Positions 26,682-35,103 of a stretch of 64,000 nucleotides of DNA are shown piece by piece (the stretch's first letter is position 1; each line of letters opens with the position of its first letter). The position numbers and the translations under genes are program-made. The notes under the pieces are model-generated. The model ran no database searches. It saw only the letters and a list, made by a program, of their open reading frames with translations, and was not told where the DNA came from. The stretch covers positions 7,626,001-7,690,000 of the forward strand of contig NZ_CP029191.1 of the NCBI RefSeq assembly GCF_008642335.1, read 5' to 3'. The DNA comes from Streptomyces venezuelae. GTDB lineage: Bacteria; Actinomycetota; Actinomycetes; Streptomycetales; Streptomycetaceae.

Positions 26682-27772
26682 CGGCCGCTCCCACGATCCG
26701 CCGACCGCTGCGGGGACTCGGGGAGCACCTGCTCGATCAGGTGCTCGGCCTCCGCCGGGTCCGCGCCGGCCAGGACGACGACGTTCGCGTCACGGACGAG
26801 CAGCGGCCGGGGCGCCTTGTCGATCTGCACCAGGACGGCCTGCGAAGGCCGCCCGGGGGAGTGGGCGAACGTGTCCGCCCACTCGGTGGGGCTCGTGTTC
26901 CCGGCGGCGAAGTAGTTGCGCGAGAAGATGACGAGCATCCGCTCTGCGGCGGCCCGCGCCTGGGCGACCGCGTCCTGGAGACTCTCCCTGCTGGCACGCC
27001 AGCGGCGCTGCACGACGTCGTGCCCCCGCTGGCCGAGCACCTCCGACATCCAGTCGGCCCAGGGCTGGTCGGCACCGACGTAACTGATGGCGACGGAGCC
27101 CGGCGCGCGCCGCTGCAGCGTGCCGGAGTCGATGATCTCGGTCCAGCGCGCCCAGTCGCGCACGCTGCCGGTGTCCGCCGTCTGCCCCGCCTGCGCGGCG
27201 CTCTCGCTGCCGAACGCCGGGTCCAGCTCCTGGGCGTCGGCCGGGTCGAGTCGTTCCAGTTCCGTACGCCCCGCCTCGGCAATGGTTTTGGCCAATTGTT
27301 CGAGCAGTGTGTAATACCGTACTTCGTTCTCCGCATGGGTGGGGGCCGCCAGGGACTCGAGGCCGTACTGCCGCAGCCAGTCGAAGGCTCCGGGCCCCTC
27401 CACCGATGGGCGTACGCCCTCCGGAAGCTGGTCGTCGGCGACGGGCTTCCAGCACAGGGGGACCAGGCAGCCACGCGCCGTGACGCCCCGGATGTCCTCG
27501 TGATGGCGCATGCGGGCGTCGAAGACCGCCCACTCGAGCCCGGCGCCGCGGTCGGTGAAGTAGCGGGGGGAGTACAGCACGATCATGACTCCGGCCCTGG
27601 TCACGGCGGACTCGCGGACCGACTCCGGCTCCGCGACCGCGCCCAGTACGCCGCTGACGCCGAACCCCTCCTGGATGCGCAGCTGGTACTCCAGATCGGC
27701 GTGGAAGCGCGTCAGCGCGCGCCAGCCATCGGCACGTACACAACTCGTATAGAAGAAAGCGGCTGGATCCAC
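26678..27772 (-). CDS. double TIR-like domain protein
   Basis: The 364-residue protein has two TIR-like domains. The N-terminal one (AAFFYTSCVRADGW, later IVLYSPRYF and LEWAVF) resembles the FxsC family. The C-terminal one from about residue 225 (GSVAISYVGADQPWADWM, later VIFSRNYF and SPTEWADTF) resembles classical TIRs. Each retains a Glu-Trp at the catalytic Glu position. It opens the three-gene operon divergent from the FxSxx-type RiPP genes. The start is uncertain: GTG at 27772 has GAGGGG close by, while TTG at 27796 would add 8 residues without a ribosome site. Confidence 0.75.
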   Translation of the reverse strand: MDPAAFFYTSCVRADGWRALTRFHADLEYQLRIQEGFGVSGVLGAVAEPESVRESAVTRAGVMIVLYSPRYFTDRGAGLEWAVFDARMRHHEDIRGVTARGCLVPLCWKPVADDQLPEGVRPSVEGPGAFDWLRQYGLESLAAPTHAENEVRYYTLLEQLAKTIAEAGRTELERLDPADAQELDPAFGSESAAQAGQTADTGSVRDWARWTEIIDSGTLQRRAPGSVAISYVGADQPWADWMSEVLGQRGHDVVQRRWRASRESLQDAVAQARAAAERMLVIFSRNYFAAGNTSPTEWADTFAHSPGRPSQAVLVQIDKAPRPLLVRDANVVVLAGADPAEAEHLIEQVLPESPQRSADRGSGR

Positions 27773-28128
27773 GCGCCCCTCACAAACTTCCGCCAACGGT
27801 CCGGCGTGATGGACATTCGCGCAGACTCGGTGAGAACGGATGGCCGGTCATTCGGCGGCGGCTCCCCCGAGGCCGGTTCATGCTGCCTCAATACCCCAGA
27901 GGATAGGCTTACTTGGCCCCGGCCGATATACTCACAGGCATCTGGGGGGAGCGCTCGGTGAGCGCACCGACGCATTCGCGAGCGGGGGGACGACCGGTCC
28001 GAGGATGCACGAGCCCCGGACTGTAGCAGCAGTCGCACGATTCCCTTCAGAGGCACTTTCGTTCGACCGTGGCATGTTGGACGGCCTCCGCGCGTCGCGG
28101 AGCCGAGCAGTCGGGGGGAGCCTGCGTT
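27773..28128. promoter_or_regulatory. divergent promoter region of the TIR and RiPP operons
   Basis: This 356-base gap holds no convincing gene. It contains an AT-rich stretch near 27895-27935 with TATCCT-like (minus strand) and TATACT (27927-27932) hexamers that could be -10 elements, and a short inverted repeat CGGTG-AGCG-CACCG near 27957-27970. No -35 match is convincing. Both operons must start here. Confidence 0.45.
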
Positions 28129-28314
28129 ATGGCACATGACGCGGCACAGCACACGGCACACGCCATCGCGTTATCCGCGGACAACGCACCGAACGGCCCG
28201 CCCGACGCCCTCGCCCTCAGCCGGCTCCCCCGCAGCGCCCTCGTCGAGGCCCTGCTGCGCAACACCGGCCGCGCCGCCGGACCCGAGCGCCCGAGGTGGG
28301 AAAGTGCGGTGTGA
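28129..28314 (+). CDS. fxsA: FxSxx-COOH-type RiPP precursor peptide with WESAV terminus
   Basis: The 61-residue peptide starts at ATG 28129 behind GGGGGAG. A short helical leader-like segment (DALALSRLPRSALVEALLR) resembles the LxxLP...L pattern of FxSxx precursors. It ends in RWESAV. Family members end in Phe-x-Ser-x-x, and the partner radical SAM enzyme makes a three-residue cyclophane between the aromatic ring and the Ser side-chain carbon. Here Trp replaces Phe, so a Trp-Glu-Ser cyclophane is predicted. It overlaps the maturase gene by 11 bases, ruling out an unrelated reading frame. Confidence 0.72.
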   Translation: MAHDAAQHTAHAIALSADNAPNGPPDALALSRLPRSALVEALLRNTGRAAGPERPRWESAV

Positions 28315-29515
28315 GACCGCACCCCGCGCCACTCCGCCGCCCGACGGACCGGCGGCGACGTTCACCCAGTTCGTGGTGAAGCTCTACAGCCGCTGCAACT
28401 TCGGCTGCCCCGACTGCTACATCTACGAGCACCGCGACAGCGGCTGGACCGAACAGCCCCTTGTCATGGGCCCCGCCGTGATGAGACGGCTGTCCGCGAG
28501 AATCACCGAGCACCTGCGCAGGCACACCCCCGAACGGGCCCAGGTCGTCCTGCACGGAGGCGAACCCCTGCTGGCCGGGCCCGCGATCCTGGAGCGCTTC
28601 GCCCGCCGCCTGCGCGCCGACTGCCAGGGCCTCACCACCCGGGTCGACCTGCTCGTCCAGACCAACGCCTCCCGTATCGACCGCACCTTCCTGGAGATCT
28701 TCCGCCGCTACGACGTCACCGTCGGCGTCAGCGTCGACGGCACCGCCCGCTCGCACGACCGCAGACGCCCCGACCGGGCGGGCCGGGGAACGTACACCGA
28801 AGTGGCCCGCGCCCTGACCCTGCTGCGCTCCCCGCGCTACCGGCAGCTGTACGGCGGACTGCTGTGCGTCGTGGACATCGAGGCCGACCCCGTGGAGACG
28901 TACGAGGCGCTCCTCACACACGAGCCGCCCACCGTCGACCTGCTCCTCCCGCACGCCACCTGGCAGTTCCCGCCGCCCCGGCCACCGGGTGCGGACGACG
29001 CGCCTTACGGCCGCTGGCTGGCCGCCGTCTTCGACCGCTGGTTCGACGCCCCGCGGCGTGAGACCTCGCTGCGGCTCTTCGACTCGCTGCTCGACCTGCA
29101 CCTCGGCGGCACCAGCACCAGCGAGATGTGGGGCCCCTATGGCTCGGATGTCGTGGTGATCCAGCCGTCCGGACTCATCGAGTACAACGACATCCTCAAG
29201 ACGGTCAGCGCACGGGCCGCCCGCTCCGTACTCCACATCGGCGCCCACGACTTCGACCGCGCGGCCGCCGACCCCGGCTTCGCCGCCGAGCGCGCCGGTC
29301 TCACCGGACTCTGCGCGCAGTGCAGGGCCTGCCCGGTCGTCGACATCTGCGGAGGCGGGCTCCGCGCCCACCGCCACCGCCCCGACAACGGCTTCGACAA
29401 CCCGTCGTGCTTCTGCGCCGACCTCCGGTACCTCATCGACCACGTACGGCAGCGGCTCACGCACGGCGTCAGCACCCTGCGCACGCACCTTGACCGAGAG
29501 GGGTGGAGCGCATGA
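28304..29515 (+). CDS. fxsB: FxsB-type radical SAM/SPASM peptide maturase
   Basis: The 403-residue protein has the radical SAM cluster motif CNFGCPDC near residue 30 and a C-terminal SPASM-type cysteine cluster (CAQCRACPVVDIC, then CFC). It should bind a reducible 4Fe-4S cluster with SAM plus auxiliary clusters and crosslink the precursor's C-terminus. GTG at 28304 is chosen: GAGGTGGGA precedes it and it starts inside the precursor's last codons. The longer upstream frame would only duplicate the precursor region. Its stop overlaps the FxsC start as ATGA. Confidence 0.88.
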   Translation: MRCETAPRATPPPDGPAATFTQFVVKLYSRCNFGCPDCYIYEHRDSGWTEQPLVMGPAVMRRLSARITEHLRRHTPERAQVVLHGGEPLLAGPAILERFARRLRADCQGLTTRVDLLVQTNASRIDRTFLEIFRRYDVTVGVSVDGTARSHDRRRPDRAGRGTYTEVARALTLLRSPRYRQLYGGLLCVVDIEADPVETYEALLTHEPPTVDLLLPHATWQFPPPRPPGADDAPYGRWLAAVFDRWFDAPRRETSLRLFDSLLDLHLGGTSTSEMWGPYGSDVVVIQPSGLIEYNDILKTVSARAARSVLHIGAHDFDRAAADPGFAAERAGLTGLCAQCRACPVVDICGGGLRAHRHRPDNGFDNPSCFCADLRYLIDHVRQRLTHGVSTLRTHLDREGWSA

Positions 29516-30285
29516 CCGCGCACCGCAGTCCGGACGCTCCCTACTACTACATCAGCCACGCCCTGCCCGTGCCGTCGGACCCCTGGCTGCGCGCGTTCCA
29601 CACCGACGTCCAGACCGAGATGCACCGCCGCGTGGGCCCCGGCCACGCGGGCCTCCTCTCCGAACCCTGCCACGGCCACGCCCCCGCGGAAGGCCCGGAC
29701 TGGACGCCCGCGATGCGCTGCCGCACGCTCCTCGTCCTGCTCACCGAGCGCTACTACAAGGAACCCCGCACCGTCCGCGACCTGGAGGTGTTCCGCCGAC
29801 GGCTGCAGTGGGGCCAGCACCAGACCGGCGAACGGTCGCCCGCGCTGGTGCTCGTGCCGTGGAACACCAAGGGGCTGCCGCCGCGCAAGGAACCCGACAC
29901 CCTGTCCGTGCCCGTCGGCGACTACACACGATCCGGTCTCGGAGGACTCGTAGGGGCACCACAGGCCCGCGGCGGCTATTTGAAGGTGCTGCGCGCCGTC
30001 GTCGAACGAATCCTCACCGGGGCCCGTCACTCGCCTCCCGTCATGACGCCCGAAGACCTGTACTTTACTGTTTCCCCAGGTGTTTCGGGAATGCCGAGAA
30101 TTCCGCTCTCGGGCAGGAAATTCCTGGATAGGCAGTTCGCTCCGGTGCGGGTACCGTGGCAGCCAACGCACGCCGCACCACCGTCCCGCCCTGCCGAGGC
30201 ATGGTGGGAGGCAGCCCCTCACCGTTCCTGGTTCTCCACTCCGGAGGGCGACGGGCGGCCCATCCTCCGGGGGCCTCACAGCTGA
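29512..30285 (+). CDS. fxsC: TIR-like protein FxsC
   Basis: The 257-residue protein begins with APYYYISHALP and continues with TLLVLLTERYY and DLEVF, matching the TIR-like fold of FxsC proteins in FxSxx-COOH loci. The C-terminal 70 residues are Pro-rich and less conserved. The precise function in the family is unknown; binding or cleaving nucleotides is a reasonable expectation. It is coupled to the maturase gene by an ATGA overlap and followed after 24 bases by the FxsT gene. Confidence 0.75.
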   Translation: MTAHRSPDAPYYYISHALPVPSDPWLRAFHTDVQTEMHRRVGPGHAGLLSEPCHGHAPAEGPDWTPAMRCRTLLVLLTERYYKEPRTVRDLEVFRRRLQWGQHQTGERSPALVLVPWNTKGLPPRKEPDTLSVPVGDYTRSGLGGLVGAPQARGGYLKVLRAVVERILTGARHSPPVMTPEDLYFTVSPGVSGMPRIPLSGRKFLDRQFAPVRVPWQPTHAAPPSRPAEAWWEAAPHRSWFSTPEGDGRPILRGPHS

Positions 30286-30309
30286 CGCACCCACGCTGGA
30301 GCGACATCG

Positions 30310-33300
30310 ATGAGCAGTGCCGAAGCGTCCGGTTCCGTACGTGGTGGACACCAGGCGACCGTCGTCACCTTCTACTCGTACAAAGGCGGGGTCGGGCGGA
30401 CGATGGCACTGGCCAACGTCGCCTGGCTGCTCGCCGACGCGGGCCGTCGCGTCCTCGTCGTCGACTGGGACCTCGAGTCACCCGGCCTCCACCGCTACCT
30501 GCGCCCCTTCCTGCGCAACCCCGAACTGACCGAGTCCACCGGCGTGGTGGAGATGGTCCAGGACTACGGCCGGGCCGTGGAGGCGCTGGCGGCCGAGAAC
30601 CTCCCCGACGCCGAGAAGGAGACCAGACTCGCGGAGCTCCTCGAGCGGCACACCCAGGTGGGCATGCACACCGACTCGCTCTCCTACCGCTTCGCGCGCC
30701 CCACCGGCAGGATCGACTTCCTCGGACCCGGCCGCCAGGACGGCCTCTACGGCCGGCGCGTCGCGACCTTCGACTGGGCCCGCTTCTACCAGGAGCAGAG
30801 CGGCCGGCTCTTCGCCGACGCGCTCAGGGAGAGCCTGCGCACCGCCGACTACGACTACGTGCTCATCGACAGCCGCACCGGCCACTCGGACAACGCCAGC
30901 CTGTGCACGCTGCTCCTGCCGGACGTGGTCGTCGTCGGCTTCAACTTCAGCAACCAGTCCATCGAAGGGTCCGCCGCCGTCGCCCGGCAGGTGCGCGAAC
31001 AGTCCGGCAGCCGGATCAGGGTCCTGCCGGTCCCGATGCGCGTGGACCGCTCCCACCCGGAACAGGCCGAGCGCCGCCGCTCCCGGGCCAGGGACCAGTT
31101 CGCGGGCGCGGCGAGCCCGATCCTGCTCACCAGCGAGGAGCAGTACTGGCGCGAGGTCGAGGTGGCACACCTGCCGAACGTCGCGTACGAGGAAGTCCTC
31201 ATCCCCTTCGCCCTGCAGAACTACGAACCCTCGCTGCAGAAGCAGGCCTACGAACGGCTCGGCCGGGAGATCAGCGGCGACGCCGACCTGCGCTTCGCCC
31301 CCGTCGCGCCCGACGTCCGCGAGAACCTGGTCGAGCGGTTCGCCGAGGTGCCCGCGGCCTCCCGCGTCGTACGTCTCGTGTTCGAGCCGCAGGAGCGCCG
31401 GTGGGCGGACTGGATCCGTGCCGAACTCTTCGCGAACGGGGTGATGTGCGAGTTCGACCGCGGCTCCGGCGAGCGGACCGGCCGGAGCGACACGACCGTC
31501 ACCTACCTCGTCCTGATGTCATCCGTCATGGTCGGCTCCGCCCGCCTCACCGGTCTGATGGCCCACCTGAACCCGGACGGGCTCATCGGCCGGCCGAAGG
31601 TCGACGTGGCCTGGCTCGAGGACGTCGAGGTGCACCCGCCGTTCCGTGACCGGCCGGGCCCCAGGCTGCACACGCTGGAGGAGGGCCCGGCACGCAACGC
31701 CCTCCTGACCCACTTCCTCCCCGGCGACCGCCGCGGCGTCCCGTGGGCGGACCGGTCCGGGAACGGGCCGCGCTTCCCCGGCAGGCACCCCCAGATCTCC
31801 CACGTCCCGCCGCTGCGCCAGGGCGAGTTCCTCGGCCGCGAGGACTGCCTGCAAGAGCTGCGCAACGCGCTGCCCCCGGGCCAGGCGGCGAGGAAGCCGG
31901 TCGTGCTGTACGGCCCGCCCGGAGTGGGCAAGCGGACCTACGCGCTCGAATACCTCAACCGGTTCCGCGCCGACTACGACATCGTGTGGTGGATGCCCGC
32001 CGACAGCTCGGAGAACGTCGTACGCGAACTCGTGCTCCTGAGCGCCCAGTTGGGTGCGTCCCGGCGCTCGTCGCCCCGGGCCGTGGACGCGCTGCGCGAG
32101 CTCCTCGAGGGCCGGCACGGCGGACCCGAGCGGCTGCTCCTCGTCTACGAGGACGCACGCCACCCCGACGAGATCGAGAGCCTGCTCTTCAACAGCAACC
32201 AGGTGCACGTCCTCATCACGTCCGAGAACCCGGAGTGGGGCACGCTGGCCCACCCCATCTGCATCGAGCCGCCGTCCCCCGAGGAGGCCGTACGGTACCT
32301 GCGGCGCAAGGCGCCGCAGCTGACCCCCGAACTCGCCGCACGTCTGGTGGGGTTGGGGGAGACGCTGCCGCAGCTCCTCGACCAGATGGCCGCGTACCTG
32401 CAGAGCACCGCACGCCCGCCCGAGGCCGCGGTCGCCGAGTTCGTGCAGGGAGTCGGCAACCGGCAGGCCGTCGGCCAGGAGTTCTCCTCCGCGGTCTGGC
32501 AGAGCGTCGTCGAGGACCTGGGCAAGGAGCGCCCGGCCTCCCTCGACCTGCTGCGGATGCTGACGGCGCTGTCGCCGGAAGGCGTCGGCTGGGACCTCCT
32601 GGAGTCCCCGGCCGCCCTGGAGTTCCTCGGGCTGCCCGAGGGCGCGGAGGGCCGCCATCAGCTCGGCTTCGCGGCCCGCGGTCTGCTCAGCAGGTCCCAG
32701 GCGCGCCGCGGCCAGGACGGCAAGCGGCTCACGGCGTCCCGGATGATCCTCGCGGCACAGCTCGGCGAACTGGAGCCGACCGAAGCGGCGGAGATAGCCG
32801 CCGGGGTCCGCCGCGTCCTCGCCGCCTACGCACCCCCGGACGACCGGGTCGACGACCAGGACATGTACCCGCGCTACGCGGAGCTCGACCTCCACGTCGA
32901 GTCCTCGGGCGCGGTGATGGACGACAGCCCCGAGGTCCGCCGCTGGCTCGTCAACCAGGTGCGCTACCGGCGCCGCACCCAGTGCCTGGAAGCCGCCTTC
33001 ACCCTGGCCCAGCGGCTTGAGCAGACCTGGACCGCGTCCGCCGGCGACGACGAACGCCTGCTTCTCCTGCTGCGCCTGCGCGTCGAACTGGCCAACATCC
33101 ACACCGACGCCGGACGGTTCCCGGAGGCCAACCGGATCAACGGCGCCGCGCTGGAGGAACTGCGCAGGCTGCAGGGCCTGGACGGCGAGTTCACGCTGCG
33201 CAGCGCGCTCGGGCGCGGCGGTGAGCTGCGGGCCCTGGGCCGCCCCCAGGACGCCCTCGCCGAGGACCAGTCCACCCGGGACATCCTGCGCTGCAAGTAC

Positions 33301-34230
33301 GGACCCGAGAACCACTTCACGCTCATGGCGGGCAGCAACCTCGGACTCTCGCTCGACATGGTCGGCCTGCCCAACGACTCCCTGGAGCAGCACCAGGAGG
33401 TGCACGAGCAGCGGGTGCGGGTCCTCGGCGAGCAGCACGAGCTGACCCTGCGCAGCTCCGTGCACGTGGCCAGCAGGCTGCGCGAGACAGGACGGTACGA
33501 CGACTCGCTCACCCGGCTCCAGGAGATCTACCGCCTCACCCAGACCAACGAGGAGCTCGGCTGGGCCCACATGACGACGCTCCTCGCGGCCTGCTCACTG
33601 GCCTCGACGCTGCGGCACATCGCCACGCTCTCCCCGGCGCTGTCCTCGCAGACGCGGAGGGCGAAGGCGGACTCGGCCCGCATGCTCAACGCGCGGGCGC
33701 GGGACGCCTTCGTCGTGTATGGAGGGCCCCGGCACCCCGAAGCCCTCGTCGCGGGCGTGGGCCTCGCGGCCGACCTCCGGTTCCTCGGCCGGATCGACGG
33801 GCCCCACGGGGCACGGGCGCTGGCCGAGGAGAACCTCGCCGCGTTCCGCGAGTGGGGCGAGGACCACCTCTTCACCCGGATATGCGAGGTCAACCTCGCC
33901 CTGGTGCTGCGCGACGCGGAGGACGAGACCGCCGCCGAACTCAGCGAGCGGGGCCTGCGCGGCCTCAGGGAGACCCTCCATGTGGATTCGCACCATCCGC
34001 TGATCCTCACCGCGGCCCTGTGCCACGCCAACATGCTCGTCTTCGCGGGCGACTCACGGGCGGCGCGGGAGCTCGACGAGGTGACGCACCAGGGCCTGCT
34101 GGAGAAGTTCGGCCCCGACCACCCCCTCACGCTGACCGTGGCCGCGCATCTGGGGCTGCGGGCGGACGCCGGGGGCCACGCGAGCCCGGACAACCGGATC
34201 AGCATCGAACTGGACGTACCGAAGATCTGA
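30310..34230 (+). CDS. fxsT: FxsT: ParA-like, TIR-like, NB-ARC and TPR multidomain protein
   Basis: This 1306-residue protein is a fusion. Residues 17-290 are a ParA/MinD-like domain with deviant Walker A KGGVGRT (Lys25, but Arg in place of the second Lys) and VLVVDWDLESPG. Residues 350-445 are TIR-like (VVRLVFEPQERRWADWIRAEL). An NB-ARC ATPase follows, with intact P-loop GPPGVGKRT near residue 534 and LLLVYEDA. From about residue 880 to the end are TPR-type repeats. This STAND-like design is the FxSxx-COOH system TPR protein. It probably senses a signal and assembles the system. It is in the RiPP operon. Confidence 0.85.
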   Translation: MSSAEASGSVRGGHQATVVTFYSYKGGVGRTMALANVAWLLADAGRRVLVVDWDLESPGLHRYLRPFLRNPELTESTGVVEMVQDYGRAVEALAAENLPDAEKETRLAELLERHTQVGMHTDSLSYRFARPTGRIDFLGPGRQDGLYGRRVATFDWARFYQEQSGRLFADALRESLRTADYDYVLIDSRTGHSDNASLCTLLLPDVVVVGFNFSNQSIEGSAAVARQVREQSGSRIRVLPVPMRVDRSHPEQAERRRSRARDQFAGAASPILLTSEEQYWREVEVAHLPNVAYEEVLIPFALQNYEPSLQKQAYERLGREISGDADLRFAPVAPDVRENLVERFAEVPAASRVVRLVFEPQERRWADWIRAELFANGVMCEFDRGSGERTGRSDTTVTYLVLMSSVMVGSARLTGLMAHLNPDGLIGRPKVDVAWLEDVEVHPPFRDRPGPRLHTLEEGPARNALLTHFLPGDRRGVPWADRSGNGPRFPGRHPQISHVPPLRQGEFLGREDCLQELRNALPPGQAARKPVVLYGPPGVGKRTYALEYLNRFRADYDIVWWMPADSSENVVRELVLLSAQLGASRRSSPRAVDALRELLEGRHGGPERLLLVYEDARHPDEIESLLFNSNQVHVLITSENPEWGTLAHPICIEPPSPEEAVRYLRRKAPQLTPELAARLVGLGETLPQLLDQMAAYLQSTARPPEAAVAEFVQGVGNRQAVGQEFSSAVWQSVVEDLGKERPASLDLLRMLTALSPEGVGWDLLESPAALEFLGLPEGAEGRHQLGFAARGLLSRSQARRGQDGKRLTASRMILAAQLGELEPTEAAEIAAGVRRVLAAYAPPDDRVDDQDMYPRYAELDLHVESSGAVMDDSPEVRRWLVNQVRYRRRTQCLEAAFTLAQRLEQTWTASAGDDERLLLLLRLRVELANIHTDAGRFPEANRINGAALEELRRLQGLDGEFTLRSALGRGGELRALGRPQDALAEDQSTRDILRCKYGPENHFTLMAGSNLGLSLDMVGLPNDSLEQHQEVHEQRVRVLGEQHELTLRSSVHVASRLRETGRYDDSLTRLQEIYRLTQTNEELGWAHMTTLLAACSLASTLRHIATLSPALSSQTRRAKADSARMLNARARDAFVVYGGPRHPEALVAGVGLAADLRFLGRIDGPHGARALAEENLAAFREWGEDHLFTRICEVNLALVLRDAEDETAAELSERGLRGLRETLHVDSHHPLILTAALCHANMLVFAGDSRAARELDEVTHQGLLEKFGPDHPLTLTVAAHLGLRADAGGHASPDNRISIELDVPKI

Positions 34231-34275
34231 GCGGACTACACAGTGCGGCGGACAGCACGGAAAGAGGAGGACCCG

Positions 34276-35103
34276 ATGGCGTATCCGTGGACGGGGTCGA
34301 TCGGCGTCCCGCACGCCGTCGCGGTGCTCTCCACGGCCCGCGGCTGCGGCGCGACGCTCCTGACGGCCGCGGCCGGCCTGGTCGTCGACGACGCGGTGGG
34401 CCGCGTCGGGCAGACGGTGGTCCTGATGGACGCCGACACCGACGGCGGCGGTCTCACCGAGCTGACCCGGTACTGGAACGCCCACTCCGACGCCAGGGCC
34501 GACGGCCTCATCGGGTTCGCCGAGGACCCCATCGAGCTGGCCAACCGCTCCGTGCACCGCTATCTGCGGCACGTGCACACCGGTGACCCGCGCCGCCAGG
34601 ACATGGCCGTGTTCCCCCTCGGCCCCGGCGACAAGCCCGGCGAACACCTGCCGACGAACGGAACGCTCCAGGAGACCGTAGGTGCCGCTGTCGAACGGCT
34701 GATGGACCTGCAGGGCTGTCTGATCGTCGACTGCGGTGTCGTCCGCACCCCGGTCACGCTCGAAGTGTGCCGGCAGGTCCAGCACATCATCCTGATCGGC
34801 CGGGCGGGGCCGACGAGCGACATGGAGACCGCCGAGCTCATGGCGTGGCTGACGGAGCGCGGCCTGCGCGAGAAGGTCCTAGGCCGGGTGTGCAACGACC
34901 CGAGCGGCGCGCGACCGTCGGCGCCCGAGGCCACGGAGGCCTCTCCCGCACTGATGCGACTGCCGTACGACCGGGGCGGCGCGGCCACGATCGCCCTGGG
35001 GCGGCTGCCGGGCCCCGGCAGTCCGCTGGTTCAGGCGCTGGGCGAGCAGATGCTGGCACGGTGGCCTGACGTTCTCAACGACGGGGCCATGGGGGCGAGA
35101 TGA
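34276..35103 (+). CDS. MinD/ParA-like protein lacking P-loop lysines
   Basis: The 275-residue protein has the ParA-family layout: VAVLSTARGCGATLLTAAAG in place of the deviant Walker A, VVLMDADTDGGGLT as the switch region, and CLIVDCGVV. Both lysines of KGGVGKT are absent (ARGCGAT, residues 21-27), so nucleotide hydrolysis is unlikely and binding may be lost. AGAGGAGG precedes the ATG. It sits 45 bases after fxsT and overlaps the next gene as ATGA, so it belongs to the RiPP operon. A structural or regulatory partner of FxsT's ParA-like domain is inferred. Confidence 0.72.
   Translation: MAYPWTGSIGVPHAVAVLSTARGCGATLLTAAAGLVVDDAVGRVGQTVVLMDADTDGGGLTELTRYWNAHSDARADGLIGFAEDPIELANRSVHRYLRHVHTGDPRRQDMAVFPLGPGDKPGEHLPTNGTLQETVGAAVERLMDLQGCLIVDCGVVRTPVTLEVCRQVQHIILIGRAGPTSDMETAELMAWLTERGLREKVLGRVCNDPSGARPSAPEATEASPALMRLPYDRGGAATIALGRLPGPGSPLVQALGEQMLARWPDVLNDGAMGAR

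Noticed and set aside
27712..28161. Minus-strand open frame across the divergent promoter gap
   Set aside because: It has no domain and would cover the promoters and the RiPP precursor start; it looks like a chance frame.
28136..28303. Upstream extension of the radical SAM gene
   Set aside because: It reads through the precursor gene in another frame as Arg/Pro/Thr-rich sequence, and GTG 28304 has a strong ribosome site and fits the family length.
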